DNA of 58,683 bases from Anaerolineales bacterium UBA3082 (GCA_002366595.1 DFBK01000086.1:43813-102495), one strand, 5' to 3'; counted from the first letter of the stretch, positions 41,543 through 51,630 are shown. Notes: generated by a model not told the origin, from the sequence alone. Numbers and translations: made by a program.

Positions 41543-42327
41543 GAGCACCTCCTCTCCCGCTCCGGATGCTGCGGTCGATTATCTACCTTGCCCCATATTT
41601 TGATTCGCCTAACTAGAGGACAATCTGATGACCGTTTTTGGTAAAATCGGCAGTCAAAGCAATCATCATATGTCTCATCGTTTCGCTGTGCTGCCTCAAA
41701 GATTTGTCTGATTCTAACGGTCTGCCTTTGATATTCTTTCAATAAGTTCTCTCTTTCCTCAGATATCAGTTCATCCAACCATTCTTCTAGGTGGCTCCTA
41801 AATCGCTGGTTTTCATTGCTGAAGGAAACACGATAAAGGTTGTTCTCTCTAAGAAAACTGGCCATATCTCTAGCCTTTGCTATGGACATAGCATCTTCTA
41901 GGGAGACAAACTTGGCTTCGGCCGCCTTTATAACGGGCACGCGTGTTCGGGGATCACTTCGTTTCCGCTCAGTCTCCGAAAAATCCTTTTCCACTTTATA
42001 GTAGCCTACAGCGAGGAATGTTGCAGAGCCATCGACAAATGTATAGTGGGTTCTGAAAAGGATATATAGCCCCTTGTACCTTTCAGATCTCTTTGCTATC
42101 CCACAGCGCGATAGTTCTTCGCACTGTCGATATTCAGGCACTCCACTATCATCCCTTCCCTCCAAATGAGGGTCGTATATGCTTCCATGGTCAAAATGCC
42201 CTCCGTCCCTTAAATTACACAGAAGAATGTTTCTTAGCACCAAGCGACGGTCGAAGACTATCTGACAGATTTGGGGAAATTGAGGCAGGCTAAAGAACGT
42301 ATTACAAACTATGTACCTGCTTTTCAT
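41539..42327 (-). CDS. Hypothetical protein
   Basis: A 262-residue protein without known motifs, containing a Cys cluster (CFDCRFYQKRSSDCPLVRR) that could bind a metal. Both ends overlap neighbours by 4 bp (ATGA), coupling it to the ligase-type gene upstream and the decarboxylase gene downstream. AT-richer codon use than its neighbours suggests recent insertion into the operon. Confidence 0.6.
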   Translation of the reverse strand: MKSRYIVCNTFFSLPQFPQICQIVFDRRLVLRNILLCNLRDGGHFDHGSIYDPHLEGRDDSGVPEYRQCEELSRCGIAKRSERYKGLYILFRTHYTFVDGSATFLAVGYYKVEKDFSETERKRSDPRTRVPVIKAAEAKFVSLEDAMSIAKARDMASFLRENNLYRVSFSNENQRFRSHLEEWLDELISEERENLLKEYQRQTVRIRQIFEAAQRNDETYDDCFDCRFYQKRSSDCPLVRRIKIWGKVDNRPQHPERERRCS

Positions 42328-45300
42328 ATATCAATCCTCTCCATCCGCCGCACGAGCCCCAAAGTCAAGCAGAAGATGAAAGCCAAGTCTACCAGGAAAT
42401 AGGAATTGTCCACCAAGCCATGGGCCAGAAAGTCCACCATGCTGGCCATGAGACCCAGAGATAGAACCCGCATCCCTTCATCCTCCAGGCTCCGATAGAG
42501 GCGAAGGGCGACCTTGAAGAAGGCCGCCTCCAGCCAGATCAAGGCTACCACCCCCAAAACCCCCAGCCTGGTCCACCAATCTAAAATCAGGTTGTGGGGG
42601 TGAGAGAGATCCGGCTCTTGCCAAGCCTCCGGCAACATATACCGAGGGTAGTGATAGAGGAAGTTGTCCAGTCCCACTCCAAAGAGGGGATGATCTCGGA
42701 TCATCTCTACGGCTGCCTTCCATAGAGCCAGGCGCCGCTGCGTGGTACCCTCTTGCAAACTCAAAAGAGAGGTTAGCCGCTCCAGCCCAGCCAAGGGGAG
42801 GAGAGCCAAAATAGCGGCCCCTACCCCACCTAGAGCAGCCAAAAAAGCCTTCCGCCCTCGCATCAGTCCCAAGAAGAGGACAGCCGCTGGCACCCCTAAG
42901 AGCCAGGCCCCCCTGGAAAAGGTCAGAAAGAGACACACCACCATAGGAAGCGAAGCGGTCCCGTAGGCCAGACGACGACCCTTAGCGGTTCCGAAAAGGG
43001 AGACAGCCAGGGTAAGAGGAAAAACGCGGCCCAGGAAAAGGCTGAGGTTATTGGGGGAGCCGTAAACCCCTCGGATGCGCCGCACCCCTTCCACGACGAT
43101 CACATCGGCGGTGAAGAAGTATTGGAAGAGGCCGTACAGGGAGACGATCACCGCAGCCGCAACTAATCCATCAACGATGCGCCAAAGTTCTCCTTTGTGC
43201 TGGGGAACCTCTCGCAAGAGGAGATAAAAGAGGGCCGACTCTAAGACTACCACTCGGAACTCCCGGGCGCTCACCCCGAAGTTCTCAGAGACGGTGAGAG
43301 AGGAGAGGCTGAGGAGCAGGAAGAAGAGGACCCCCAGGTCAAGCATGGTAAGGGAGCGCCAGAAATCGCGCCCCCAATAGAGAACGAAAGAAGGGAGTTC
43401 TCTTAAAAGCCAAACCCCCCAAGGCACCTCTTGCAACTCGAAGGAAGAATCCTTCTCATACCGCTTCAAACCCTCGCTCCAAGAGCAGATCGCCGTCTTT
43501 AAGAACCAGAGGAGAAAAGAGATGAGGGTCAGCGTTTCCACCAAGGAGAACGCCTTCCCCAAGATAGGTTTAGGGTAGAGGAAGAAGGGGATGGAGAGGG
43601 CTATGAAAGCCAAGCCTAGGTCGAGGCGGAGATACAAAAGAGCCGCCACCATCGCTAAGGCCACAAGAGTAAGGAGTATCCAGGGGGAGAACTGATAAAC
43701 CCCCAGGGCCAAGGCCAAAAGCCCGATCTTTTGCCACTCCGCGAGGCCAAGGTATAGATTAGCCATCCTTCGCCACGTTCGCTGAGAAGGAGCCGAAAGC
43801 ATGAGCCTACCCAACCGCCAAGAGACCACCGTGGCCACCCCTGCCAAGAGGACAAGAGAGAGATAGTAGGCCTTGAAGTCGGCATCGCGCCGCACGATGA
43901 AGCCGATGATGCCCCCCTCTGAATCTCTGTCTGTGATCAACTGCAAAGTGTGTATCCCGTCAGGAAGCCCGCGCGCTAAGGCGACCTGCTGATAACTGAC
44001 CATGTAATGAGTGATCATCTGGAAATGGGCTACATCTCTCTCCTCTCCTGAGAGGTACAATACACCTCTCCTGCGGCTCCTAAACTCAACCTCTCGCTCG
44101 TCGATGGTCACCTGGGCGGCGGTGAAAGGGTCGGTGAGGAGCAGATCCAAGCCGGTGCCCACGAAAGAGAATTTTAGGCTCCCCGGCCCTTCTATGATAG
44201 AAAGAGCCTCTCTCTCCCACTCCCCCTCATACCGGGCTGCCCAACTGTTGTCTGGGTAACGCCCAGGGTGAGCAGACACCCCTCCTTCCGCCCATCGGGC
44301 CACCTCTTGGTAGGTGAGACGAGGAGAAAAACCCTCATCAAGAAGAGCAAAGCCATGAATCGGATCCTCAGGGGAAGCATCGGGCTGGAGGTGCATGAGG
44401 GCCATCACCCCCAACCAAGGCCACTCATCCAAAGCCCGCTCTATCGCCTCCACCGTTCTCTTGGCCTGCACCTCTTCGGTGTCACTACCCCAGGGAGGAG
44501 GCTCCCCTACCCAGTCGAGAGGAAGCGAGTTCCAACCGAACTCCACCGCCCAAACCGCCTTATCATCCCCGTTGCGGAGCATCACCTGCCGCAAGAGCAC
44601 CGCCCGGGAGAAATTGGTGACCCCGGGGTCCAGGCGTCGATCCTCAGATCCGCTCCAAAAGCCGTAAGGCTTGATAGCCAAGATGTCGAAATACCCCTTG
44701 GCTCCCGCCTCGTACATCTCCTGGAGGAAGAGGAGATCGCTCATATTGCGGCCACCCTGCTCCGCGTTGGGCGCTAGCCCAGCGGAGAGGACGCAAGCGC
44801 CAGGATCGGCCCTCTTGATGACCTCATAAGCCCCCTGCAAGAGGTGCACATATCCTATAGGCTGCACGTACCGCTCCCCCCAATGGGGGTAGATGTTGGG
44901 CTCGTCCCAGATCTCATAGAAATCGATGCCATCTTTATAACGGTCCGCAAAATCGCGCACGAAACCCTCGTAGTCGGCGAAATCGCGGGGCGGAGCGTAG
45001 AGGTTATCCCCATCCATGGGCGCCCGAGCCCAGGGAGGCGAGGTATCGAGAACAGCGATGAGAGTGAGCCCATACTCCTCGGCCAGCGCCACCATCCTGT
45101 CCCCCTTCCCCCAGGAATAGACCCCCCGTTCTGGCTCAATCTGGGCCCAAGGGAAATGCTGCCTGATCCAGAGGAAGCCACCATCACGAGCATACTCCAG
45201 CGCCTGACGCAACTCTTCCTCGCTCTCATACCGCTCTAAAGAAGCGTTTACCCCCAAGGGGTAAAGAGAGGCCTGTGGTATATCCGGAGGCTCCCCATAG

Positions 45301-45437
45301 AGGACCCCCTGATGAAGATAACGATGGGAAGCGATCACCTTCAAGCCCAGCCAACCCAAAGAAGCGAGACAAACGAGGTAGAGAATGACACCCCCGAGAA
45401 TCAAAAGCGGTTGGCTTCGTTTAGCATTGTTTTCCAT
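42324..45437 (-). CDS. Glycoside hydrolase - O-antigen ligase fusion, membrane protein
   Basis: About 1037 residues. A membrane anchor (about 12-35) leads to a glycosidase-like TIM barrel (about 60-390; GVYSWGKGDRMVALAEEYGL, FYEIWDEPNIYPHW with the acid/base Glu, VWAVEFGWNS with a nucleophile Glu), a beta domain, and then about ten membrane helices forming an O-antigen ligase/polymerase (Wzy_C) domain (GVYGSPNNLSLFLGRVFPL, HNLILDWWTRLGVLGVVAL). One protein could thus build and trim surface polysaccharide. ATG at 45437 avoids overlap with the upstream gene. GH family assignment is not made. Confidence 0.8.
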   Translation of the reverse strand: MENNAKRSQPLLILGGVILYLVCLASLGWLGLKVIASHRYLHQGVLYGEPPDIPQASLYPLGVNASLERYESEEELRQALEYARDGGFLWIRQHFPWAQIEPERGVYSWGKGDRMVALAEEYGLTLIAVLDTSPPWARAPMDGDNLYAPPRDFADYEGFVRDFADRYKDGIDFYEIWDEPNIYPHWGERYVQPIGYVHLLQGAYEVIKRADPGACVLSAGLAPNAEQGGRNMSDLLFLQEMYEAGAKGYFDILAIKPYGFWSGSEDRRLDPGVTNFSRAVLLRQVMLRNGDDKAVWAVEFGWNSLPLDWVGEPPPWGSDTEEVQAKRTVEAIERALDEWPWLGVMALMHLQPDASPEDPIHGFALLDEGFSPRLTYQEVARWAEGGVSAHPGRYPDNSWAARYEGEWEREALSIIEGPGSLKFSFVGTGLDLLLTDPFTAAQVTIDEREVEFRSRRRGVLYLSGEERDVAHFQMITHYMVSYQQVALARGLPDGIHTLQLITDRDSEGGIIGFIVRRDADFKAYYLSLVLLAGVATVVSWRLGRLMLSAPSQRTWRRMANLYLGLAEWQKIGLLALALGVYQFSPWILLTLVALAMVAALLYLRLDLGLAFIALSIPFFLYPKPILGKAFSLVETLTLISFLLWFLKTAICSWSEGLKRYEKDSSFELQEVPWGVWLLRELPSFVLYWGRDFWRSLTMLDLGVLFFLLLSLSSLTVSENFGVSAREFRVVVLESALFYLLLREVPQHKGELWRIVDGLVAAAVIVSLYGLFQYFFTADVIVVEGVRRIRGVYGSPNNLSLFLGRVFPLTLAVSLFGTAKGRRLAYGTASLPMVVCLFLTFSRGAWLLGVPAAVLFLGLMRGRKAFLAALGGVGAAILALLPLAGLERLTSLLSLQEGTTQRRLALWKAAVEMIRDHPLFGVGLDNFLYHYPRYMLPEAWQEPDLSHPHNLILDWWTRLGVLGVVALIWLEAAFFKVALRLYRSLEDEGMRVLSLGLMASMVDFLAHGLVDNSYFLVDLAFIFCLTLGLVRRMERIDI

Positions 45438-45444
45438 AGTTTTG

Positions 45445-46944
45445 CTACCTTGCCCAGCGAGGCTGACTGGCTCCACCATCGATAGTTAACTGGTTCCAAG
45501 AGCGGTTCTCCAGGTCGAGAAGGTGAAGGTTGCCCTCTTTCACCACGATTACCTCTCCGCCCCCAGGCGACCCAACCCAGGGGACTAGTTCCTCCACCAC
45601 TAACCCCTCTTCTCCCCGGGGTGGGAACACCTTCTCTTCATTGCTACCATCTCGGTCCACGGTATAGAGAAAGTATCTCGTCTCCTGAGAACGGTCAGGA
45701 CTCTCCGCCTGACCGAATAAGATAGAATCGCCTGAGGACCAACGGGGCGAAGACCAGATCCCCACCTGCGGAACCAGCCTCACTTTCACCTTCCCATCCA
45801 CAGATAAGACCCAAAGATCGAATGTTCCTTCATCTGAGTGAGTCGTAGTGACCAGGAAGAGGCTATCGGGGGACCAGGAGAGGGTGGGAACCCAAACCCA
45901 TTCCGCGTAGGTATAGTAAGGAGCGAAGGAAAGAAGAGTCGTACGCTCCCCGCTAGAGGCATCGATCACCCCCACCTCATCGGCATCGGCATAGGCGAAG
46001 AGGCTCCCATCGGGAGACCAGGCGAAGTTCATCCCCCACCAGCCATAGATGCCCCCTGAGGAAGGAGGCAGCACCTCCTCTTCCTCATCTTCCAGTGAGG
46101 CGATCCAGAGATCGTTTCTGGCTTTCCAGCCCGGAGCGCCTTCCGTCTTCTCGGCGGTGGAGTAGGCGATCTTATCACCATCGGGAGACCACTCAGCGTA
46201 TCGCACCCCTTCGATCCCCAAAGGCTGGGGCTCATCGCCCACCACCACCGTGCTCACCATCCAGAGGCTGTTCAAGGCTGACCCAATAGTGCGGGTGAAG
46301 AGAAGCCTAGTGCCATCGGGAGAGAGGGCGAAGACCCGCCCATCCAAGTCGCCGCTCACCGTCAAGGGCCGCTTCTGCCCGCTCTCGTGGCGCATCACCC
46401 AGGCGTTCCCGTAGGAGATGTAGGCTATGGTCCCGCTGAGGGGGATGGAGGGAAGGAGCCCCTTGGCCCCCACCAGTTCCACCTCCGGCACCGGCTCCAC
46501 GACGACCCTCCTAGCCACCACCTTCCGGGCCACCTCCTCGCCATCCTCATAGGTCAAAAGCCATACGACCTCCTCCTCCCCCTCCACCCCCTCCTGCACC
46601 AGCCGGCTCTCCCCTACTTCCAAAGCCTCATCCTTTATCGCCCGCCTCTCGAAAGGGGTCTTTTGAACCTCGACCTCGGTCTCCTCCTGCACTCGGATCA
46701 CGCGGATCTCCATCCCCTCTTGCACGCTCTCCCAAAGGTCCGGCTCCACCCTATCCAGGTCTCCCAAAGCCACCTCGGCCTCACTCAGCACCTGACGCAC
46801 CGTCTCCGCTTCCGTCTCCACCGTCTGGCTTCTGCCATCCATCCGGATGGTGACGCCCTTGGAGTGGCTACAAGCCACCAGGAGCACCATGAGAAGAGGT
46901 ACAAACGCCACTCGGCTCCGCACAGCCCGACCCCTCTCTTCCAA
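45445..46944 (-). CDS. Lipoprotein with DUF348/G5-like domains and TolB-type beta-propeller
   Basis: The 499 residues open with a lipoprotein signal (VPLLMVLLVACSHS; lipobox VAC). A DUF348-like domain (VTIRMDGRSQTVETEAETV) and a G5-like domain (about 110-160) follow, then a TolB/WD40-like propeller with repeated W/SPDG motifs (WSPDGDKIAYS, WSPDGSLFAYA, WSPDSLFLVTT). DUF348 and G5 occur in cell-wall hydrolases (YabE, Rpf), so this is an extracellular, wall-associated sensor or scaffold. TTG start with GGGGGAAGGAC. Confidence 0.85.
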   Translation of the reverse strand: MEERGRAVRSRVAFVPLLMVLLVACSHSKGVTIRMDGRSQTVETEAETVRQVLSEAEVALGDLDRVEPDLWESVQEGMEIRVIRVQEETEVEVQKTPFERRAIKDEALEVGESRLVQEGVEGEEEVVWLLTYEDGEEVARKVVARRVVVEPVPEVELVGAKGLLPSIPLSGTIAYISYGNAWVMRHESGQKRPLTVSGDLDGRVFALSPDGTRLLFTRTIGSALNSLWMVSTVVVGDEPQPLGIEGVRYAEWSPDGDKIAYSTAEKTEGAPGWKARNDLWIASLEDEEEEVLPPSSGGIYGWWGMNFAWSPDGSLFAYADADEVGVIDASSGERTTLLSFAPYYTYAEWVWVPTLSWSPDSLFLVTTTHSDEGTFDLWVLSVDGKVKVRLVPQVGIWSSPRWSSGDSILFGQAESPDRSQETRYFLYTVDRDGSNEEKVFPPRGEEGLVVEELVPWVGSPGGGEVIVVKEGNLHLLDLENRSWNQLTIDGGASQPRWAR

Positions 46945-47006
46945 GTCCTTCCCCCTCCCGCCTCGGCTATTCTACTCCAAAAGGGTGCCCCCTACAACCG
47001 AAATCA

Positions 47007-47035
47007 TTGACTGATCACTCTTGAGGTGGTATAAC
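47007..47035 (+). promoter_or_regulatory. Promoter of the first beta-helix gene
   Basis: TTGACT (47007-47012), 17 bp, TATAAC (47030-47035) with extended -10 TGG. The predicted start (near 47042) lies downstream of an ATG at 47035 region alternatives, so translation must begin later, at GTG 47096. Confidence 0.8.
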
Positions 47036-47095
47036 TATAAAAGAGGTTTTGTCCCCTCCGTTTTCGCATTTTACCCCGGTCAGAAAAGAGGGAAG

Positions 47096-48599
47096 GTGAA
47101 ACGCAGAAAGGCCAAGGCAGCCGCCCTTATCGTCTCTTTTCCCCTGCTTCTCATCGCCCTTGCTGCTCTCCTGGCCCTACCCCCCAAAACAGCGGCTAAC
47201 TCTGACATCTACTTTGTGGGCGGGCCCCGGTCGCCGAGCGATGATAACTCTTGCATCAGCACCTGCCACCCCTGCGCCACCATCCAGGGTGCCATCGACA
47301 AAGCCACTGGCGGCGATGAGATCCGGGTCTATCTGGGGACCTACACCGAAACCCTGGTCATAGCCAAGGCCCTGACCCTAAAAGGGGGGTATTGGCTCTC
47401 GGCCATGGGTGATTGTCCTGACATCGCTGACGTATGGAGTTCCGGCTACTCCACCACCGTCAACGACCAGGCACCGGGCTCTGGCGTAGTGTATGCCAGT
47501 TCCAACCTAGACCTGTCCAACTTCATCCTCACCGGCGGCAGCTATGGAGGTATCTTCACCAGCGCCGATATCACGATAACGGACGTCACCGTTCGGGACA
47601 ACACGGGAGGCCCGGGCATCGAGGTCGGGGGGGGGAACGGCGCGGATCGAAAGCAGCACCATCGAGAACAACAGCAGTGACTCTTACGGGGGCGGCATCT
47701 ATCTCTGGGGTGGCGCGACCGCCCTCATCAGCGACACGAACGTTATCAGCAACACCGCCTCTATGGGGGGTGGAGGGATATACGCTTACTCATCGACCAT
47801 CACCGTAACCAACAGTGTCATCACCGGAAACATGACCACCTACAGTAGTGGCGGGGGGATAAGGGCAGACGACTCTACCGCCAAAATAACGGGCAATGAC
47901 ATCATCAGCAACACAGCAGACTGTTATGGAGGTGGGATAAGCGTATACCGCGGCTCCGCTGAGATCAGCGGGAACCATATTGAGCGAAATGTGGAAGTTG
48001 AGCTCAAAGGAAGCATCTATATCCAAAAGACGACCGCCCCCAGCCATATAGACGCCAACACCATATTGAGCAACACCGCTGGAATCCTTATATCGCGTGC
48101 CGCACCGGTGACGGTGAGCAACAACATCGTGGCCCATAGCGATTATGATGGCCTCTGGGTATTCGATACCTCGCTGGCCATAGTCAACAACACCATCGCC
48201 TTCAATGCAAATGGAGGCATAGGCGCGTCGGCTTCCTCTTCCACCATCGCCAACAACATCATCGTCTCCAACACATACGGTATCCAGGGCTGGGCCCCTA
48301 TCACCCTCACCATTGACTACAACGATGTCTGGGGGAACGATTCCAATTACCAGAACGTGAGCGCTGGCACCCATGACATCTCTGCCGACCCCCGGTTTGT
48401 GGGCCCCTCGGCCAATGACTATCACCTGCAAGTGGACTCCCCAGCCATCAACAAAGGTACCTTCACCGGAGCGCCCTCCACTGATTTCGATGGAGATCCT
48501 CGCCCCTATGATTGCTTCATAGACATCGGGGCGGACGAGAACACTCTCAGTGACTACTGCAAGCGAGTCTTCTTGCCCCTCATCATGAAGAACTACTAG
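47096..48599 (+). pseudogene. Right-handed beta-helix secreted protein, interrupted at a G9 run
   Basis: A signal peptide (ALIVSFPLLLIALAALLA) and beta-helix repeats (NTGGPGIEVGGG; ITGNDIISNTADCYGGGI; VSNNIVAHSDYDGLWV) lead to a C-terminus VFLPLIMKNY. The frame breaks at nine G (47627-47635) and continues, in the next frame, without loss of homology, so one G is gained or lost. GTG 47096 is the first start after the promoter. It may be phase-variable, decayed, or an assembly error. Confidence 0.75.
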
Positions 48600-48615
48600 T
48601 CTGCGCCCACCGCTA

Positions 48616-48644
48616 TTGACACCCACCTCCCTCCGTGATATGAT
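48616..48644 (+). promoter_or_regulatory. Promoter of the second beta-helix gene
   Basis: TTGACA (48616-48621), 17 bp, TATGAT (48639-48644). Predicted start near 48651, 38 bp before the ATG. Confidence 0.8.
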
Positions 48645-48688
48645 AGGTGTAGATACGCGTCTTTGCTGCCCAGGAAAGGAGGAATACC

Positions 48689-50008
48689 ATGCGTTTCTGT
48701 CCGAAGCCCTTGAGTGGCAGGAGGAATCGCGTCCTGACCGTTTTCTCTCTTTCCCTTCTCCTTCTCGGCCTCATCTCTCTCCCTACCCGTGCAGTGCCCA
48801 AATCAAGCCCATCTCTATTTGTAGGTACCATCTACACCGTCAACACCACCGCTGATGATGACGATGGCTCCTGTGACCCACTCCCCTCCGGCGATTGTAC
48901 CCTTCGCGAGGCCATCAACCTCGCCAACGCAGATGGCGACTCCAGCACCATCGAGTTCAACATCCCCAACCCTGGCCCCGGCTGTGACGGTATCACCTGC
49001 ATCATCACGATTGACTCTGCTCTGCCTTCTATCTGGAGCCCTGAGGGACCCACCATCGATGGTACAACCCAGGCTGCCAACCAAGGAGACACCAACTCCT
49101 ACGGCCCGGAGATCGAGATCTCGGGAGAGACGGCACCCGTAGGGACCGTATGTTTTCGTCTTTCATCTCCGACTTCGCACACCACCATAAAGGGCCTGGT
49201 CATCCGTTGTACAGGCCAGGGGATCAGAATCTGGGGTAACTACAATACCATCATCGGCAACTACATCGGCACCGATGCCACAGGGACCGCTGTCCTGGGC
49301 TCCTTTGGTAGTGGGATCTCTCTCGATGATGTGGCCCAAAACAACACCATCGGAGGTCCCACCGAGGCCGACCGAAACCTCATCTCCGGCAACCACAGTG
49401 GCATCGCACTCTGGGGCTCGACGACTACTGGCAACATCATCGAGGGCAACTACATCGGCACCGACCGCACCGGTACCCAACCTCTGGGCAACACCTATCA
49501 CGGCATATACATCCACGATGGAGCACACGATAACACCGTGGGCCCGAACAACATCATCGCTTACAACGGTCATCTCGGAGTCCTTGTGAATGAGGCTGGT
49601 ACCACCGGCAACACCATCACCCAAAACAGCATCCATAGCAACTCATTGGGGGGCATCAACCTCTCCGGCGGGGGGAACAATATGCTCGCCTCCCCAAGCC
49701 TAAGCCCCGGCGCTTGCGACGCTGTTGGCGGCTCGACGCGCATCGCTTGGCCCAGCGTTGCCGTTGAGGTTTTCTCCGACGCTGATGGCCAAGGCTGGTT
49801 CTACGAAGAGGGCACCTTCGACTGGTCGCCAGACGGTCTTTCCTTCACCTTTTACCCTGCCTCCGGCTCGCTCCATGGCCTCATGGTTACAGCGACCATC
49901 ACCGACCTTACCACTGGCGATACCTCTGAGTTCTCGGCCCCGGTCCCATCCGGATGCCCGGTGACCTTCCTCCACCTTCCCCTCATCCTGAAGAACTACA
50001 CCCCCTAG
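48689..50008 (+). CDS. CSLREA-type right-handed beta-helix secreted protein
   Basis: The 439-residue protein starts with a signal peptide (VLTVFSLSLLLLGLISLPTRA) and the segment VNTTADDDDGSCD...GDCTLREAINLAN, the CSLREA-type domain. Beta-helix rungs follow (GNYNTIIGNYIGTDATGTA, ISGNHSGIALWG, ITQNSIHSNSLGGI), then a beta domain and the ending LPLILKNYTP, shared with the preceding protein. Secreted, probably surface-attached; the substrate is unknown. Good ribosome site (GGAAAGGAGGAATACC). Confidence 0.85.
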   Translation: MRFCPKPLSGRRNRVLTVFSLSLLLLGLISLPTRAVPKSSPSLFVGTIYTVNTTADDDDGSCDPLPSGDCTLREAINLANADGDSSTIEFNIPNPGPGCDGITCIITIDSALPSIWSPEGPTIDGTTQAANQGDTNSYGPEIEISGETAPVGTVCFRLSSPTSHTTIKGLVIRCTGQGIRIWGNYNTIIGNYIGTDATGTAVLGSFGSGISLDDVAQNNTIGGPTEADRNLISGNHSGIALWGSTTTGNIIEGNYIGTDRTGTQPLGNTYHGIYIHDGAHDNTVGPNNIIAYNGHLGVLVNEAGTTGNTITQNSIHSNSLGGINLSGGGNNMLASPSLSPGACDAVGGSTRIAWPSVAVEVFSDADGQGWFYEEGTFDWSPDGLSFTFYPASGSLHGLMVTATITDLTTGDTSEFSAPVPSGCPVTFLHLPLILKNYTP

Positions 50009-50027
50009 CCTGTATCCATATTTTTAT

Positions 50028-50106
50028 GTAGGGGAGGGGCTTGCCTGTCCTGAGCGCAGCGAAGGGTCCCCTCCCACTTTCGGGAGGCCACGAGGGCCTC
50101 CCCTAC
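50028..50106. repeat. Short interspersed repeat with inverted ends (GTAGGGG...CCCCTAC)
   Basis: A 79-bp element begins GTAGGGGAGGG and ends CCTCCCCTAC, and resembles the element at 57501-57562. It is a non-coding MITE/REP-like repeat. Confidence 0.6.
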
Positions 50107-50170
50107 TTTAGCCTCCCCTCTGGTTTGTGGTATAATCCCTCCACAGGCCTTTTCCATACCGAGGATGGCG

Positions 50171-51580
50171 ATGAATTCGAGGAAACTAGATTTGGAGCAA
50201 ATCCTTACCAGAGGCGTGGCTGAGATAATCGTCAAAGAGGAGTTTCGAGAGAAGTTAGCCTCTGGGCGCTCGCTCCGCCTCAAACTCGGGGTCGACCCCT
50301 CCCAGCCCGACTTGCACATCGGCCATGGGGTGGTCTTGCGGAAACTCCGCCAACTCCAAGAACTCGGTCATCAGGTGGTCCTGGTGGTCGGAGACTGGAC
50401 GGCCCAGATCGGCGACCCCAGCGGTAGGGATGAGACCCGCACCATGCTCACCCCGCAAGAGGTCAAGGCCAACGCCCAGACCTACATGGAACAGTTCTTC
50501 ATCATCGTAGATGAGGAACGCACGGAGGTGCGTTGGCAGAGTGAGTGGTACGAGGGGTTCACCCTGGCCGATCTCTTCAACCTAGCCAGCCGCTTCACCC
50601 TGGGGCAACTGATGGCCCATGAGACCTTCCGCCAACGGTACGAGGAGGGGCTCCCCTTGACGCTAATGGAGTTGATGTACCCCCTCCTTCAAGCCTACGA
50701 CTCCGTGGCCATCGAAGCAGATGTGGAGTTCGGGGGTACCGACCAGAAGTTCAACAACCTGGCCGGTCGCGAACTGCAAAGGATGATGGGGCTGCCGCCC
50801 CAGGATGTTTTCCTAGTGCCCCTCTTGCCCGGCACCGATGGGCGCAAGATGAGCAAGACCTTCGACAATACCATCAACTTCATCGACCCCCCTGATAAGA
50901 TGTACGGTAAGGTCATGTCCATCACCGACGAGATGCTCATCACCTACTTCACCCTCACCACCGACCTCCCCGATGAGGAGATAGAGGAGATGTCTCGCGC
51001 TTTGGAGGAGGGAACGGTCAACCCCCGCGACCTGAAGATGCGCTTGGGTCGGGAGATCATAACCCAATTCCACGGCCCTCAAGCGGCGCAAGAGGCAGAA
51101 AGAGAGTTCATCCGCATCTTCCGGGACAGGGAACTACCTTCTGAGATACCCCGTTCTGAATACATTCCTAAGGTGGAGGTGAAGAAGCAAGGAAGTACAA
51201 GGAGAGTTCCTCTACCACCGAGCCAAGCGCCGTCCCGTGAATTTTCTCTACTTGCGGCGGAGCCACCAAGTCGAACGGCTGATGGCCAGATAATAGTATA
51301 TCTCGATTTCGGCTTCCGCTCAGGAATAGTTCAAATGCCCGCTGGGGCTTTGGCCTCTCTAACAGCCAATTCCCTCAAGTGCTCTGTGGTTGATATCCTC
51401 TACCATCTAGGGCTAACACAAAGTAAGAGCGAGGCTCGCAGGCTTATTAACCAAGGAGGAGTACGGCTTGACGGAGAGAAAATCGAGGCCGAGCAGATCG
51501 ACCTTCCTCTAGATCGTGATTCTGTCCTCCAGGTAGGCAAAAGAAAGTTCCGCCGGCTAATACGGTTAATACCTCCATAG
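50171..51580 (+). CDS. tyrS: Tyrosyl-tRNA synthetase (TyrS)
   Basis: About 469 residues of class I TyrRS: HIGH in DLHIGHGVVLRKL, DWTAQIGDPSGRDETR, DVEFGGTDQKFN, KMSKT in GRKMSKTFDN, and a C-terminal S4 domain (GLTQSKSEARRLINQGGVRLDG). It is longer than the usual about 400-420 residues because of an unrelated insert of about 70 residues (about 340-410) before the S4 domain. An extended -10 (TGGTATAAT, 50128-50136) lies just upstream. ATG at 50165 is possible but leaves the GAGG site too close; 50171 is preferred. Confidence 0.95.
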   Translation: MNSRKLDLEQILTRGVAEIIVKEEFREKLASGRSLRLKLGVDPSQPDLHIGHGVVLRKLRQLQELGHQVVLVVGDWTAQIGDPSGRDETRTMLTPQEVKANAQTYMEQFFIIVDEERTEVRWQSEWYEGFTLADLFNLASRFTLGQLMAHETFRQRYEEGLPLTLMELMYPLLQAYDSVAIEADVEFGGTDQKFNNLAGRELQRMMGLPPQDVFLVPLLPGTDGRKMSKTFDNTINFIDPPDKMYGKVMSITDEMLITYFTLTTDLPDEEIEEMSRALEEGTVNPRDLKMRLGREIITQFHGPQAAQEAEREFIRIFRDRELPSEIPRSEYIPKVEVKKQGSTRRVPLPPSQAPSREFSLLAAEPPSRTADGQIIVYLDFGFRSGIVQMPAGALASLTANSLKCSVVDILYHLGLTQSKSEARRLINQGGVRLDGEKIEAEQIDLPLDRDSVLQVGKRKFRRLIRLIPP

Positions 51581-51601
51581 GAATCACCGAAACAGAGTTG
51601 A

Positions 51602-51625
51602 GCGTCCGCAGGGACGCCCTTTTTT
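51602..51625 (+). terminator. Intrinsic terminator after tyrS
   Basis: GCGTCC/GGACGC (51602-51607 with 51612-51617), then CC and TTTTTT. Confidence 0.85.
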
Positions 51626-51630
51626 CCTTC

